Positions 21,901 through 28,719 of a stretch of 34,495 nt of DNA are shown here, piece by piece. Every line of letters starts with the position of its first letter. Position 1 is the first letter of the stretch. This DNA comes from a bacterium (GTDB lineage Bacteria; JAHJDO01). The notes beneath the pieces were generated by a model, which saw nothing but the letters and a program-made list of their open reading frames with translations, ran no database searches and was not told the origin of the DNA. A program made the translations under genes and the position numbers. Where the stretch lies: positions 1 to 34,495 of the forward strand of contig JAGMBN010000002.1 of the NCBI GenBank assembly GCA_023129655.1, read 5' to 3'.

Positions 21901-24054
21901 AATAGGCTCCTAAATCTGACAAATAAAAAGAATAGTGGAGATAATATCTCCTCATTCAATTATGAATATAACTTAGCAGGCATGAGAAACAAGGTAATGC
22001 TTGCGGATGGAAGCTATATTGAATATGAGTATGATGATTTGAACAGGCTTACAAAGGAAGCAAAGTACGATCCACAGAGAAATGTCCTTTATTCCAATAC
22101 CTACGAATTTGATTCAGCAGGAAACAGGTTAAAGCTGACCAAGCTGGTTCATGGAACTCTGGAAGAGAAAAGTTTTGAGGATGATTTTAACAGGAGAAAG
22201 TTGGGAGATAATTGGCAGGTTGTAGACGGCAGGTGGAGAATAATAGGAAGAAGATGGCTGTTTGGCTGGGCGAGAAACAAGGGTGAAGTTATTTACAACA
22301 GTGAAGACAGCATTGGTAACTTTGAAGCGGAAGTGGACCTTAGCAGAATATATTTGAGGTATAAAAGAGCTCAGTTGGCAGGTATCAGTTATCAGGGGGC
22401 AGAAGGAAGAAGAGTTGCAGGAGTAAAAGGAGAGTTAAAGAAGTATCTGGAGAAGAAGAAAGTCAAGAGAACGATAATTATATGGAAATGGAAGAAGGTA
22501 AAAATCTGGAGATGGTACAGATGGGTCAGGTATCCAGTAAAGAAAACATACTGGAGATGGAAATATCATTGGAGAATTAAGAGGCAGGTTAGTTATGTAT
22601 TAGGACATTATGAAGAAAGCACTCTTGTTGAGGATGCTGTATTTACAGAAAAGACAAAGAGACCTGTATTTAGTAAGAGAATAAAGGTAAAGGTAGAGGA
22701 TGAAAAGGCGGAACTGTTTGCGAAAGAGAACGGAGATTGGGTAAAAAAGATTGAGTTTGTATATCCAAGCACAGAAGATGGAAAAGTTGGGTTATTTGTT
22801 CATGGCAAAAGAGTTGCATATGCAAGGTTTGATAATTTTAAACTGACATATCAGGTCGGGACTCTGCCACAGGAAGAAATCATCAACTACGCTTACAATG
22901 AAGAGAATCAGCTTCTTACCGTTGACAACGGACAGGGGCAAGCCCTGTCCCTACAATACGATGACAATGGAAATCTAGTAAAAAAAGATGATAGTCAAGG
23001 TGCAATAGATTATTCGTGGGATTATGAGAATAGATTGGTTGGCATAGATTATTTGGATGGAAGTTCTGATAGTTACACTTACGATGGAGTAGGTAAGCGA
23101 ATACAAACGAGTGAGGACGGAATTGTTACTAATTACTTGTATGACGGATTGAATTGTATAATTGAGCAGGACAATACAGGTCTAACAACTGCTAGTTATG
23201 TGCGTGGATTAGGATATAGCGGAGGGATTGGGTCGATAGTTAGTAAGCAGACACCAGTAAACGGTAAACAGTATTACTATTATGATGGAATAGGCAATGT
23301 TGTCAATCTTGCTGACAACTGTGGACTGACAACTGATAACTTTGCTTACGACGCATACGGCAATATTCTTAATAGTGCAATCCCAAATCCGCATGGCTTC
23401 TCAACAAAAGAATATTCTCGTCGGTCAGGATTAAGCTATTTTGGCGCTCGCTATTATGACTCTCGGATTGGCAGATGGACGCAGCCGGATCCATTAGGCA
23501 TGGTAAACGGTCCGAATTTGTATCTATATGTGAATAACAACCCGATTAACAACATAGATCCTCATGGTCTTATGCTCAGGAGGCTTAAGAATCTTTGGGA
23601 TATTAGTGGATTTGGAAGGGCTAGAAAAAGCTCCTTTAGAATTAGAACTACTGTTGTCACAAAAACTAATGCCACAGGAGGAAAAGCTTCCCAAAAGACG
23701 AAAGGATGTAGCACCAAGTCAACAAGTAGTAGTAAAGCGTATTGGAAAGGATTTGGTGGGAGTCTGAAAGATCAAGCATGGTCAATGACACATCCGTTTG
23801 CTTCAGGAGCATACAAAAAGAGCGCATTAGGACAATCTGCAGGTGCTGGTCGTTTTACTAAGTACGGAACAAGAGTCGCTATGGGAACAGCGGGAGTTGC
23901 TACAGCTGGTTATTTCGCAGCTCCTTATATAATAAAGAAAATTGCCCCTCTCTTAATTGTAGGAGCTATGGAACTGGCAACAGGAACAATGCCTCCTGTT
24001 GTTTATACGATAAGCAATCAAGTACGAACTGTAATACAAATGGTTATTAAATGA
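18937..24054 (+). CDS. Rhs-family polymorphic toxin with LamG domain
   Basis: The frame is open from the rpmC-derived ATG at 18892, but I prefer ATG 18937: AGGTGA lies at 18924-18929 and a signal peptide follows (ITLVSIALLFFCAAAFNLSA). That gives about 1705 residues. In order: a LamG-like domain (nt 19129-19776, VAHWKFDEGSG to DEVAIYNRAL); a DUF6531 cap (19852-20080); YD repeats (about 20200-22140); an inserted LamG/DUF1080-like domain (about 22174-22860) with a Trp/Lys/Arg-rich stretch; more YD repeats; and the Rhs core with FGARYYDSRIGRWTQPDPLG. The core ends in the PxxxxDPxGL motif (23542-23571). The last 160 residues are the variable tip, with a Gly/Ala-rich hydrophobic region suggesting a membrane-active toxin (inference). 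It overlaps the next gene by ATGA. Confidence 0.88.
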   Translation: MIIKRIITLVSIALLFFCAAAFNLSAEVVQTDTSINSFNPPPKSTLNVTSEGSISTMQADSSGRVAHWKFDEGSGTVAYDSVGTNHGAIQGATWVSGVIGGALSFDGIDDYVNCGSDSSLDFGDGTDDFPFSFAAWLKRDSNTVILSKYDTSNYPGPLSQQYSLSARLNKFTVSIFDTSGDYRKGIITTNTFDLNWHHLVATYDGSSTVAGLNLYVDGIKQAVDVIYDDPRYVAMEVTSVSFKIGSSIDSVGTHHFFDGIMDEVAIYNRALAPSEIRQLYMKDEKGVPQNWSLSPDDPAHPCNNSSDPVNITNGALTKVERDIYIPARGIPTYIERAYNSRNTYDGPFGYGWTFNYNTSLTENAGLDVTWTDEDGSLLFFDEDNGSYASPSGCYATLTKTDNIFTLTQKHGIKYIFENQDTDASTYELSRIEDPNGNAITLTYSGGLLTKLTDPSNRDLIFTYSGNRIASIADADNRTVFYTYDVEGDLVKAIDADGKETTYIYTGHNITTVTDPEGHQWHWAYDENDRCIKQTDDLGREMIFDYDFISRTTTLTNEKGNETIYVFNPNGFIDQITDAYGDSTIYTWGEDINRSGIIDNNGNQTKFTYDENGNLIQTEDALGNITTYTYEPVYNLVASVTDAKDNTTTYDYDTKSNLTKITDALGNETAFTYDTYGQMKTMTDANNHITSFVYDTYGNLTNTTDAQGNPTAFTYDILGNNTSITNANNHTTSFTYDQLSRLTQITYPDNTKAAYTYDANDNLITFTDPNDNTTTNTYNEFNQLSAVTDALGQTTSSTYDEVGNRITVADAKDNITSYVYDKVNRLIKTTTALGKESSFTYDPVGNQLAVTDAKDNTTSYTYDLLNQLTQIKYADNSTVDYTYDELGRRTSMADSTGTTTYEYDNLNRVVSVGTGLAPVRYDYDKVGNRISMTDQNEGVTGYQYDELNRLVSLTAPNGKMTNYSYDSVSNLTNMNLPNNTQVNYQFDNLNRLLNLTNKKNSGDNISSFNYEYNLAGMRNKVMLADGSYIEYEYDDLNRLTKEAKYDPQRNVLYSNTYEFDSAGNRLKLTKLVHGTLEEKSFEDDFNRRKLGDNWQVVDGRWRIIGRRWLFGWARNKGEVIYNSEDSIGNFEAEVDLSRIYLRYKRAQLAGISYQGAEGRRVAGVKGELKKYLEKKKVKRTIIIWKWKKVKIWRWYRWVRYPVKKTYWRWKYHWRIKRQVSYVLGHYEESTLVEDAVFTEKTKRPVFSKRIKVKVEDEKAELFAKENGDWVKKIEFVYPSTEDGKVGLFVHGKRVAYARFDNFKLTYQVGTLPQEEIINYAYNEENQLLTVDNGQGQALSLQYDDNGNLVKKDDSQGAIDYSWDYENRLVGIDYLDGSSDSYTYDGVGKRIQTSEDGIVTNYLYDGLNCIIEQDNTGLTTASYVRGLGYSGGIGSIVSKQTPVNGKQYYYYDGIGNVVNLADNCGLTTDNFAYDAYGNILNSAIPNPHGFSTKEYSRRSGLSYFGARYYDSRIGRWTQPDPLGMVNGPNLYLYVNNNPINNIDPHGLMLRRLKNLWDISGFGRARKSSFRIRTTVVTKTNATGGKASQKTKGCSTKSTSSSKAYWKGFGGSLKDQAWSMTHPFASGAYKKSALGQSAGAGRFTKYGTRVAMGTAGVATAGYFAAPYIIKKIAPLLIVGAMELATGTMPPVVYTISNQVRTVIQMVIK
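19783..21660 (+). repeat. 1.88-kb duplicated Rhs segment, copy 1
   Basis: Aligns without gaps at the places I checked to 24751-26628 at a constant offset of 4968 bp, with scattered substitutions. It covers the DUF6531 cap and most of the first YD block. Within the island this is a long direct repeat able to support homologous recombination. Confidence 0.8.
21667..21691 (+). repeat. Palindromic repeat in frame inside Rhs gene, forward copy
   Basis: Starts GTAGGAACAGGGCTTGCCCC and ends TGTCC. Its reverse complement recurs at 22930-22954 with one mismatch in 25. It is translated as VGTGLAPV between YD repeats. The truncated paralogue has ordinary YD sequence at the same place, so the repeat was gained here. 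Confidence 0.75.
22483..22575 (+). other. Trp/Lys/Arg-rich segment in the Rhs insert domain
   Basis: 31 codons hold eight tryptophans and about fifteen Lys/Arg, including WKWKKVKIWRWYRW. The composition is unlike any YD repeat and resembles cationic amphipathic peptides. It lies inside a beta-rich domain that splits two YD-repeat blocks. Role unknown. Confidence 0.7.
22930..22954 (-). repeat. Palindromic repeat in frame inside Rhs gene, reverse copy
   Basis: Reads GGACAGGGGCAAGCCCTGTC then CCTAC, the reverse complement of the copy at 21667-21691. It is translated as part of NGQGQALSLQYD in the YD block after the insert domain. The two copies bracket the insert domain as an inverted pair. Confidence 0.75.
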
Positions 24055-24527
24055 AAGAGTATAGATACTCAACTATAGAAAAAGTAAAACTTGTAATAAT
24101 GGACATAGTGGTTCAAATAATAGTTGGTGCTTTTTGTCTCCTTCTTAGCCAAATTTATCTTCTTAAATATATTATATGGATACCTTTTGCATGGCTAGCC
24201 TATCATTCATTTAGGTTAACTAGTATTACATTTACGATTATCTTTAAGACAGATGATGTTGGATTAACACTAATGCGTAATAAAGACAAGATGAAAATTG
24301 CTTGGGAAGAGATTGAAAAGATTAATATAACCAGACGAAGAGGAGAGATAGTAAGGCTTGATATTTTTCATAGAATTTTGAAAAAACGGGTGCTTATAGA
24401 CGATGGTTTTAAAAACTATAAAGAGTTGTTTGAGACCATATTGATCAATGTGAAAAAAAAGAACAATAAGGTTGTTATTGTTGAAAAAACAGAAGACCTT
24501 TTTCATAAGGGAAAAAATAAATGCTAG
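24051..24527 (+). CDS. Membrane protein, probable immunity protein of the Rhs toxin
   Basis: 158 codons, starting in an ATGA overlap with the Rhs gene. Residues about 14-54 form two closely spaced transmembrane helices (VVQIIVGAFCLLLSQIYLL and IIWIPFAWLAYHSF). The rest is a soluble, charged domain with VGLTLMRNKDKMKIAWEEIE followed by beta-strand-like segments, resembling bacterial PH-like domains of the YcxB type (weak recognition). Rhs genes are normally followed directly by a cognate immunity gene, and a membrane immunity protein would fit a membrane-active toxin tip. That assignment rests on position and topology, not on a known family. Confidence 0.7.
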   Translation: MKEYRYSTIEKVKLVIMDIVVQIIVGAFCLLLSQIYLLKYIIWIPFAWLAYHSFRLTSITFTIIFKTDDVGLTLMRNKDKMKIAWEEIEKINITRRRGEIVRLDIFHRILKKRVLIDDGFKNYKELFETILINVKKKNNKVVIVEKTEDLFHKGKNKC

Positions 24528-24580
24528 AAAGTAGCTTAGCATTAAAACTTGAAGATTTTGAAGAAAGAATAATGGAATGA
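24521..24580 (+). CDS. Micro-ORF or gene relic (19 residues)
   Basis: ATG to TGA encodes MLESSLALKLEDFEERIME. It overlaps the end of the immunity gene by 7 bp and the next Rhs start by ATGA, so it fills the gap between them. A related 15-residue frame lies at 26960-27007 and shares SxLALKxE. Either a small coupled peptide or the left-over start of a lost gene. Confidence 0.35.
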   Translation: MLESSLALKLEDFEERIME

Positions 24581-27000
24581 AATATATGCGTAAGTTATTA
24601 TTTACACTTAAAATTATTATAATACTTGTAATTATAGCCGTTGGATATGTTGGAGTCCGATTCCTTACTAAGTGTATGTATAAACCTGACAAAAAAGAAG
24701 GAAGTTATTTTCTTGGTAAAGTTGGAGATAGAATAATCACTTATCATTTGGACGAAAAAGGATCGCCTCAAAATGAAAGCCTGCCGCCGGACGACCCTGC
24801 TTATCCATGCAATAACGAATCCAGTATGGTGAATATAACCAACGTAGCTCTAACTAAAGTAGAACGCGATATCTATATCCCGGCCAGAGGCATACCAGCA
24901 TACATAGAGCGGGCATACAACAGTCGCAGTACATGTGACGGTCCCTTTGGTTACGGCTGGACGTTTAATTACAATACCAATTTAACTGAAAGAGCAGACT
25001 TAGACATAACATGGATGGACGAAGACGGAAGTCAGCTATTCTTCAATAAAGATAATGGCGTCTATACCAGCCCAAGTGGCTGTTATACTGTCTTAACCAA
25101 AACCGGCAATATTTTCACTCTGACCCGAAAACACGGCATTAAGTATATCTTTAAAAACAAGGATGCCGATGCAGAAACTTATGAACTGATCAAGATAGAA
25201 GATCCTAACGGCAATGCTATAACCTTAACCTACAACGTCGGTTTGTTAACTAAAGTAACTGACACAGCCGGAAGGGATATTGCCTTTACCCATTCAGGTA
25301 GCAGGATAACATCTGTCACAGACGCAGATAACAAGACGGTTTTCTATACTTATGATGTTGATGGCAATTTAATCAAGGTAACAGACCTTGACGGCAAAGA
25401 AACCACTTATATCTACACAGACCGCAATATCACTACCATCACTGACCCGAGAGGCTATCAATGGCACTGGATCTATGATGAAAATGACAGATGCATCAAG
25501 CAGATAGATGATCTGGGCAGGGAAATAACCTTTGATTACGATTTTACCTCGCGCACAACAACCTTAACAAATGAAAGAGGTAATGAGGCAATATATGTAT
25601 TTAATCCTAACGGTTTTATTGACAAGATAACTAGTGTCTATGGCGACAGCACAATTTATACATGGGACGATAATATAAATCGAACAGGTGTAATTGACAA
25701 CAACGGAAATCAGACCAAATTTACTTATGATGAAAACGGCAATTTAACCAAAACAGAAGATGCTTTAGGCAACATCACAACTTACACCTATGAACCTGTT
25801 TACAATTTAGTCACTTCAGTTACGGATGCAAAGGGCAACACCATTGCCTACGACTATGATGCAAATGGCAACCTGACCAAAATCATAGATGTTTTGAGTA
25901 ATGAGACCACCTTTACTTACGATATTTATGGTCAGATGAAAACTATGACCGACGCCAATAATAGCACGACCAATTTCGTTTATGACACTTACGGCAACCT
26001 GACTAATACAACCGACGCTCAGGGGAACCCGACCACTTTTACCTATGATATACTCGGCAATAATACCTCAATCACTAATGCCAATAACCATACTACGAGT
26101 TTTACATATGACCAATTGAGCAGACTAACGCAAATAACATATTCTGATAATACTAAAACTACCTACACATACGACACTAACGATAACTTAATCACCTTTA
26201 CAGACCCCGATAACAATACCACTACCAACACCTACAACGAATTTAATCAGATGTCCGCAGTTACAGATGCATTAGGTCAGACCACAAGCTCTACCTATGA
26301 TGAAGTAGGCAACCGAATAGCTGTTACTGATGCAAAAGGGAATATAACCTCATACGCTTATGACAAAGTAAACCGCTTAATTAAAACAACAACTCCTTTA
26401 GGCAAAGAAACCAGATTCGCTTACGACGCTGTAGGTAACAAGACCGCAGTAACCGATGTAAAAGGCAATGTCACATCATATACTTATGACTTACTCAATC
26501 AGTTAATTCAGATAAAATATGCCGATAGCACTACTGTAGATTACACATATGATGAGCTTGGCAGAAGAACGTCTATGACAGACAGCACAGGAACAACAAC
26601 TTATGAATATGACAATCTAAGCAGACTAACAAAGGAAATAGCATCGTCAGGGAAGTGGATAGCTTATACATATGATGCTATGGGTAACAGAGTGTCAATG
26701 ACAGACACAACAGGAACAACCAGTTATGAATATGACAATTTAAGTAGACTAACAAAGGAAATAACATCGTTAGGGAAGTGGATAGCTTGTACCTACGATG
26801 CGGTCAGCAACAGAGTGTCAATGACAGATCAGAACGGAGTGGTAACAACGTATCAGTATGATGAATTAAACAGACTTCTCTCTCTAACAGCTCCGGATGG
26901 CAAAGTAACAACTTACAAGAGGGAAAAGTGGACAGACACCTTTTTTGAAGGTAAACTAAATGACACAAAGCAATTTAGCATTAAAACCAGAATGGAATGA
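24577..27000 (+). CDS. Truncated Rhs/YD-repeat protein (second copy)
   Basis: 807 codons. It begins with a membrane anchor (LLFTLKIIIILVIIAVGYVG) instead of the signal peptide and LamG domain of the first Rhs. From nt 24751 it follows the first copy: DUF6531 cap (VERDIYIPARGIPAYIERAY) and YD repeats. It then has a 41-residue tandem duplication and stops after 27 further divergent residues. There is no insert domain, Rhs core or toxin tip. Without the core it cannot form a complete toxin cage, so it is a decayed gene, a donor for recombination, or a surface anchor form. It ends three bases before the rpmC ATG. Confidence 0.8.
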   Translation: MKYMRKLLFTLKIIIILVIIAVGYVGVRFLTKCMYKPDKKEGSYFLGKVGDRIITYHLDEKGSPQNESLPPDDPAYPCNNESSMVNITNVALTKVERDIYIPARGIPAYIERAYNSRSTCDGPFGYGWTFNYNTNLTERADLDITWMDEDGSQLFFNKDNGVYTSPSGCYTVLTKTGNIFTLTRKHGIKYIFKNKDADAETYELIKIEDPNGNAITLTYNVGLLTKVTDTAGRDIAFTHSGSRITSVTDADNKTVFYTYDVDGNLIKVTDLDGKETTYIYTDRNITTITDPRGYQWHWIYDENDRCIKQIDDLGREITFDYDFTSRTTTLTNERGNEAIYVFNPNGFIDKITSVYGDSTIYTWDDNINRTGVIDNNGNQTKFTYDENGNLTKTEDALGNITTYTYEPVYNLVTSVTDAKGNTIAYDYDANGNLTKIIDVLSNETTFTYDIYGQMKTMTDANNSTTNFVYDTYGNLTNTTDAQGNPTTFTYDILGNNTSITNANNHTTSFTYDQLSRLTQITYSDNTKTTYTYDTNDNLITFTDPDNNTTTNTYNEFNQMSAVTDALGQTTSSTYDEVGNRIAVTDAKGNITSYAYDKVNRLIKTTTPLGKETRFAYDAVGNKTAVTDVKGNVTSYTYDLLNQLIQIKYADSTTVDYTYDELGRRTSMTDSTGTTTYEYDNLSRLTKEIASSGKWIAYTYDAMGNRVSMTDTTGTTSYEYDNLSRLTKEITSLGKWIACTYDAVSNRVSMTDQNGVVTTYQYDELNRLLSLTAPDGKVTTYKREKWTDTFFEGKLNDTKQFSIKTRME
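24751..26628 (+). repeat. 1.88-kb duplicated Rhs segment, copy 2
   Basis: Counterpart of 19783-21660 at a constant 4968-bp offset, starting at GACGAAAAAGGA and continuing through the YD repeats. After 26628 the two Rhs genes diverge where the first carries a palindromic repeat. Confidence 0.8.
26587..26832 (+). repeat. Two tandem 123-bp YD-repeat units
   Basis: ACAGGAACAAC starts at 26587 and 26710. Each unit encodes 41 residues with YEYDNLSRLTKEI and GKWIA, and the two are nearly identical. This is a recent in-frame expansion absent from the first Rhs gene. Confidence 0.75.
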
Positions 27001-27007
27001 GGAATGA
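26960..27007 (+). CDS. Micro-ORF or gene relic upstream of rpmC (15 residues)
   Basis: In a different frame from the Rhs end, ATG to TGA encodes MTQSNLALKPEWNEE. Its TGA overlaps the rpmC ATG (AATGA). TTAGCATTAAAAC (26975-26987) is identical to 24536-24548 in the first micro-ORF. It may couple translation into rpmC, whose own ribosome-binding site is poor, or mark the old end of a deleted Rhs cassette. Confidence 0.35.
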   Translation: MTQSNLALKPEWNEE

Positions 27008-27024
27008 AGGTTAGTAAGTTTAGA
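27003..27024 (+). repeat. 22-bp direct repeat, downstream copy (functional rpmC start)
   Basis: Identical to 18891-18912. Here it continues into a full L29 gene, so this copy restores rpmC after the island inserted. Confidence 0.85.
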
Positions 27025-27231
27025 GATATGACGAATACAGAATTGGATCAAGAACTTGTTAATTTAAAACAGGAAATATTTAATTTGAATGTTCGTTCAG
27101 CTACAGGGCAATTGGAGGATCCAAAAAGGATTGGACGATTAAGAAAGGATATAGCAAGAATTAATACTGTCCTGCGAGAGAGACAGATAGAGGAAGAGAA
27201 AAGTGAAAAGGGTTCAAAAAGTGAAGATTAA
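27004..27231 (+). CDS. rpmC: 50S ribosomal protein L29
   Basis: 75 codons, a little longer than usual because of a charged tail. L29 sits beside L23 at the tunnel exit. MKVSKFRDMTNTELDQEL and LNVRSATGQLEDPKRIGRLR with the C-terminal ARINTVLRER are typical. The first 21 bases are shared with the DNA after rplP. GAGG is only one base before the ATG, so initiation may rely on coupling with the upstream micro-ORF. The 3' end overlaps rpsQ. Confidence 0.96.
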   Translation: MKVSKFRDMTNTELDQELVNLKQEIFNLNVRSATGQLEDPKRIGRLRKDIARINTVLRERQIEEEKSEKGSKSED

Positions 27232-27463
27232 AGTAGGTGTTGTTGTTAGTGATAAGATGGATAAGACAGTTGTTGCTTTAGTGGAAAGGCTGGTTTTACA
27301 TTCGGTTTATAAACGAAGAGTGAAGAAATTCAGCAGGTTTAAAGCGCACGATAAGGACAACTCTGCGCATACAGGCGATAGAGTGGAAATTAAGGAAACC
27401 AGACCCTTAAGCAAAGATAAAAGATGGTATATTTCAAAGATTATAGAAAGGTCTAAGAGCTAA
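27203..27463 (+). CDS. rpsQ: 30S ribosomal protein S17
   Basis: 86 codons from GTG 27203, eight bases after AGAGGA; a second GTG at 27221 is possible. S17 binds 16S rRNA early in assembly. GVVVSDKMDKTVVALVER and HDKDNSAHTGDRVEIKETRP are canonical. It overlaps rpmC by 29 bp. Confidence 0.97.
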   Translation: MKRVQKVKIKVGVVVSDKMDKTVVALVERLVLHSVYKRRVKKFSRFKAHDKDNSAHTGDRVEIKETRPLSKDKRWYISKIIERSKS

Positions 27464-27465
27464 AT

Positions 27466-27834
27466 ATGATACAAGCGCAAACGATTCTCAATGTAGCTGA
27501 TAATTCAGGAGCAAAGAGGTTAATGTGCTTTAAGGTATTAGGAGGCACACGCAGAAGATATGCCAGCATAGGCGATATTGTAGTAGCGTCTGTAAAAGAG
27601 TCAACACCTGATGGCGCTGTTAAAAAAGGAGAGGTAGTAAAAGTTGTTATTGTGCGGACAAGAAAAGAGATCAGAAGAGAAGATGGTTCATATATAAAGT
27701 TTGACAAAAATGCAGGTGTTATAATTGACGCGCAAAAGAATCCGGTTGGAACAAGGATTTTCGGGCCAGTTGCCAGAGAATTGCGAGATAAAGGTTTTTC
27801 TAAAATTATCTCATTAGCTCCGGAGGTTATTTGA
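27466..27834 (+). CDS. rplN: 50S ribosomal protein L14
   Basis: 122 codons, the standard length. L14 forms an intersubunit bridge. MIQAQTILNVADNSGAKRL and the C-terminal GTRIFGPVARELRDKGFSKI are canonical. It begins two bases after rpsQ and starts the spc part of the cluster. Confidence 0.98.
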   Translation: MIQAQTILNVADNSGAKRLMCFKVLGGTRRRYASIGDIVVASVKESTPDGAVKKGEVVKVVIVRTRKEIRREDGSYIKFDKNAGVIIDAQKNPVGTRIFGPVARELRDKGFSKIISLAPEVI

Positions 27835-27837
27835 AAA

Positions 27838-28170
27838 ATGGCTAAAGAACATAATTATATTAAAAAAGGCGATCAGGTTGTTGTTATAGCAGGGAAGGAC
27901 AGTGGAAAGACAGGTCGCGTATTGCGTGTGTTTCCGAAAAAGCTGAAAGCTATTGTGGAGAGAGTGAATTTTGTTAAGAAACATACAAAGCCTTCACAAC
28001 AGAATCAAAAAGGCGGAATAATAGAAAAAGAGGCGCCTTTGCATGTGTCCAATTTGTTGTTATACTGCGCGCGATGTGAAAAAGGGGCTAGGATCGGATT
28101 TAAAATATTGGAAAATAAAACTAAAGTGAGATATTGCAAACGCTGCAATGAATTAATGGATAAAAGTTAA
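27838..28170 (+). CDS. rplX: 50S ribosomal protein L24
   Basis: 110 codons. L24 starts 50S assembly. The KOW motif GDQVVVIAGKDSGKTGRVLR is at residues 11-30. The C-terminal half has two cysteine pairs (C77, C80 and C100, C103) that probably bind zinc, a common bacterial variant. Three bases after rplN. Confidence 0.97.
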   Translation: MAKEHNYIKKGDQVVVIAGKDSGKTGRVLRVFPKKLKAIVERVNFVKKHTKPSQQNQKGGIIEKEAPLHVSNLLLYCARCEKGARIGFKILENKTKVRYCKRCNELMDKS

Positions 28171-28173
28171 AAG

Positions 28174-28719
28174 ATGACACGATTAGAGAAGAAATATAAA
28201 GAAGACGTAATATCCCAAATGATGAAGAAGTTTGGGTATAAAAATAAACTGCAGGTCCCGAAATTGGAAAAGATTGTGCTTAATACATGTCTGAAAGAGG
28301 CTATAGAGAATAAGAAGGTTTTGGATGTTGCCTGTTTAGAACTTGGAGCAATAACAGGACAAAAACCGATTATTACAAAGGCAAAGAAGTCTGTAGCAGG
28401 ATTTAAACTCAGGACCGAAATGCCAATAGGCGCTAAGGTAACTCTACGGCGAGATAAAATGCATGAGTTTCTTGATCGCTTGTTAAATATAACTCTGCCG
28501 CGTATAAGGGATTTTAGGGGAGTTTCTCCGAAATCTTTTGATGTTAGCGGAAACTATACATTGGGCATTAAGGAACAAATTATATTCCCGGAGATAGATG
28601 TTGATAAAACAGAGAAAGTACATGGTTTAGATATTACAATTGTAACCAGCGCAAAAACTCCTGACGAAGGAAGAGAGTTGTTAGGATTATTGGGTATGCC
28701 TTTTACTAGAAATGTTTAG
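28174..28719 (+). CDS. rplE: 50S ribosomal protein L5
   Basis: 181 codons. L5 carries 5S rRNA into the central protuberance. KLEKIVLNTCLKEAIENKK, GQKPIITKAKKSVAGFKLR and GNYTLGIKEQIIFPEI identify it. It follows rplX by three bases and is followed by a 70-bp A+T-rich repeat spacer. Confidence 0.98.
   Translation: MTRLEKKYKEDVISQMMKKFGYKNKLQVPKLEKIVLNTCLKEAIENKKVLDVACLELGAITGQKPIITKAKKSVAGFKLRTEMPIGAKVTLRRDKMHEFLDRLLNITLPRIRDFRGVSPKSFDVSGNYTLGIKEQIIFPEIDVDKTEKVHGLDITIVTSAKTPDEGRELLGLLGMPFTRNV

Larger units (their letters stand above)
18891..27002 (+). mobile_element. Rhs/YD-repeat island inserted at the rpmC start
   Basis: About 8.1 kb lie between rplP and rpmC, which are normally adjacent. 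Boundaries are set by the 22-bp direct repeats at 18891-18912 and 27003-27024; taking one copy, the inserted unit is 8112 bp. It holds a full-length Rhs gene, a membrane protein gene, a micro-ORF and a truncated Rhs paralogue. No transposase, integrase or terminal inverted repeat is visible, so the mechanism is unknown. Codon use in the YD regions (many AAC, ACC, GAC) differs from the A/T-ending ribosomal genes, consistent with foreign origin. Confidence 0.75.

Noticed and set aside
23564..23767. 67-codon + strand frame inside the Rhs tip
   Set aside because: It is in another frame of the Rhs coding sequence, with no ribosome-binding site or recognisable motif.
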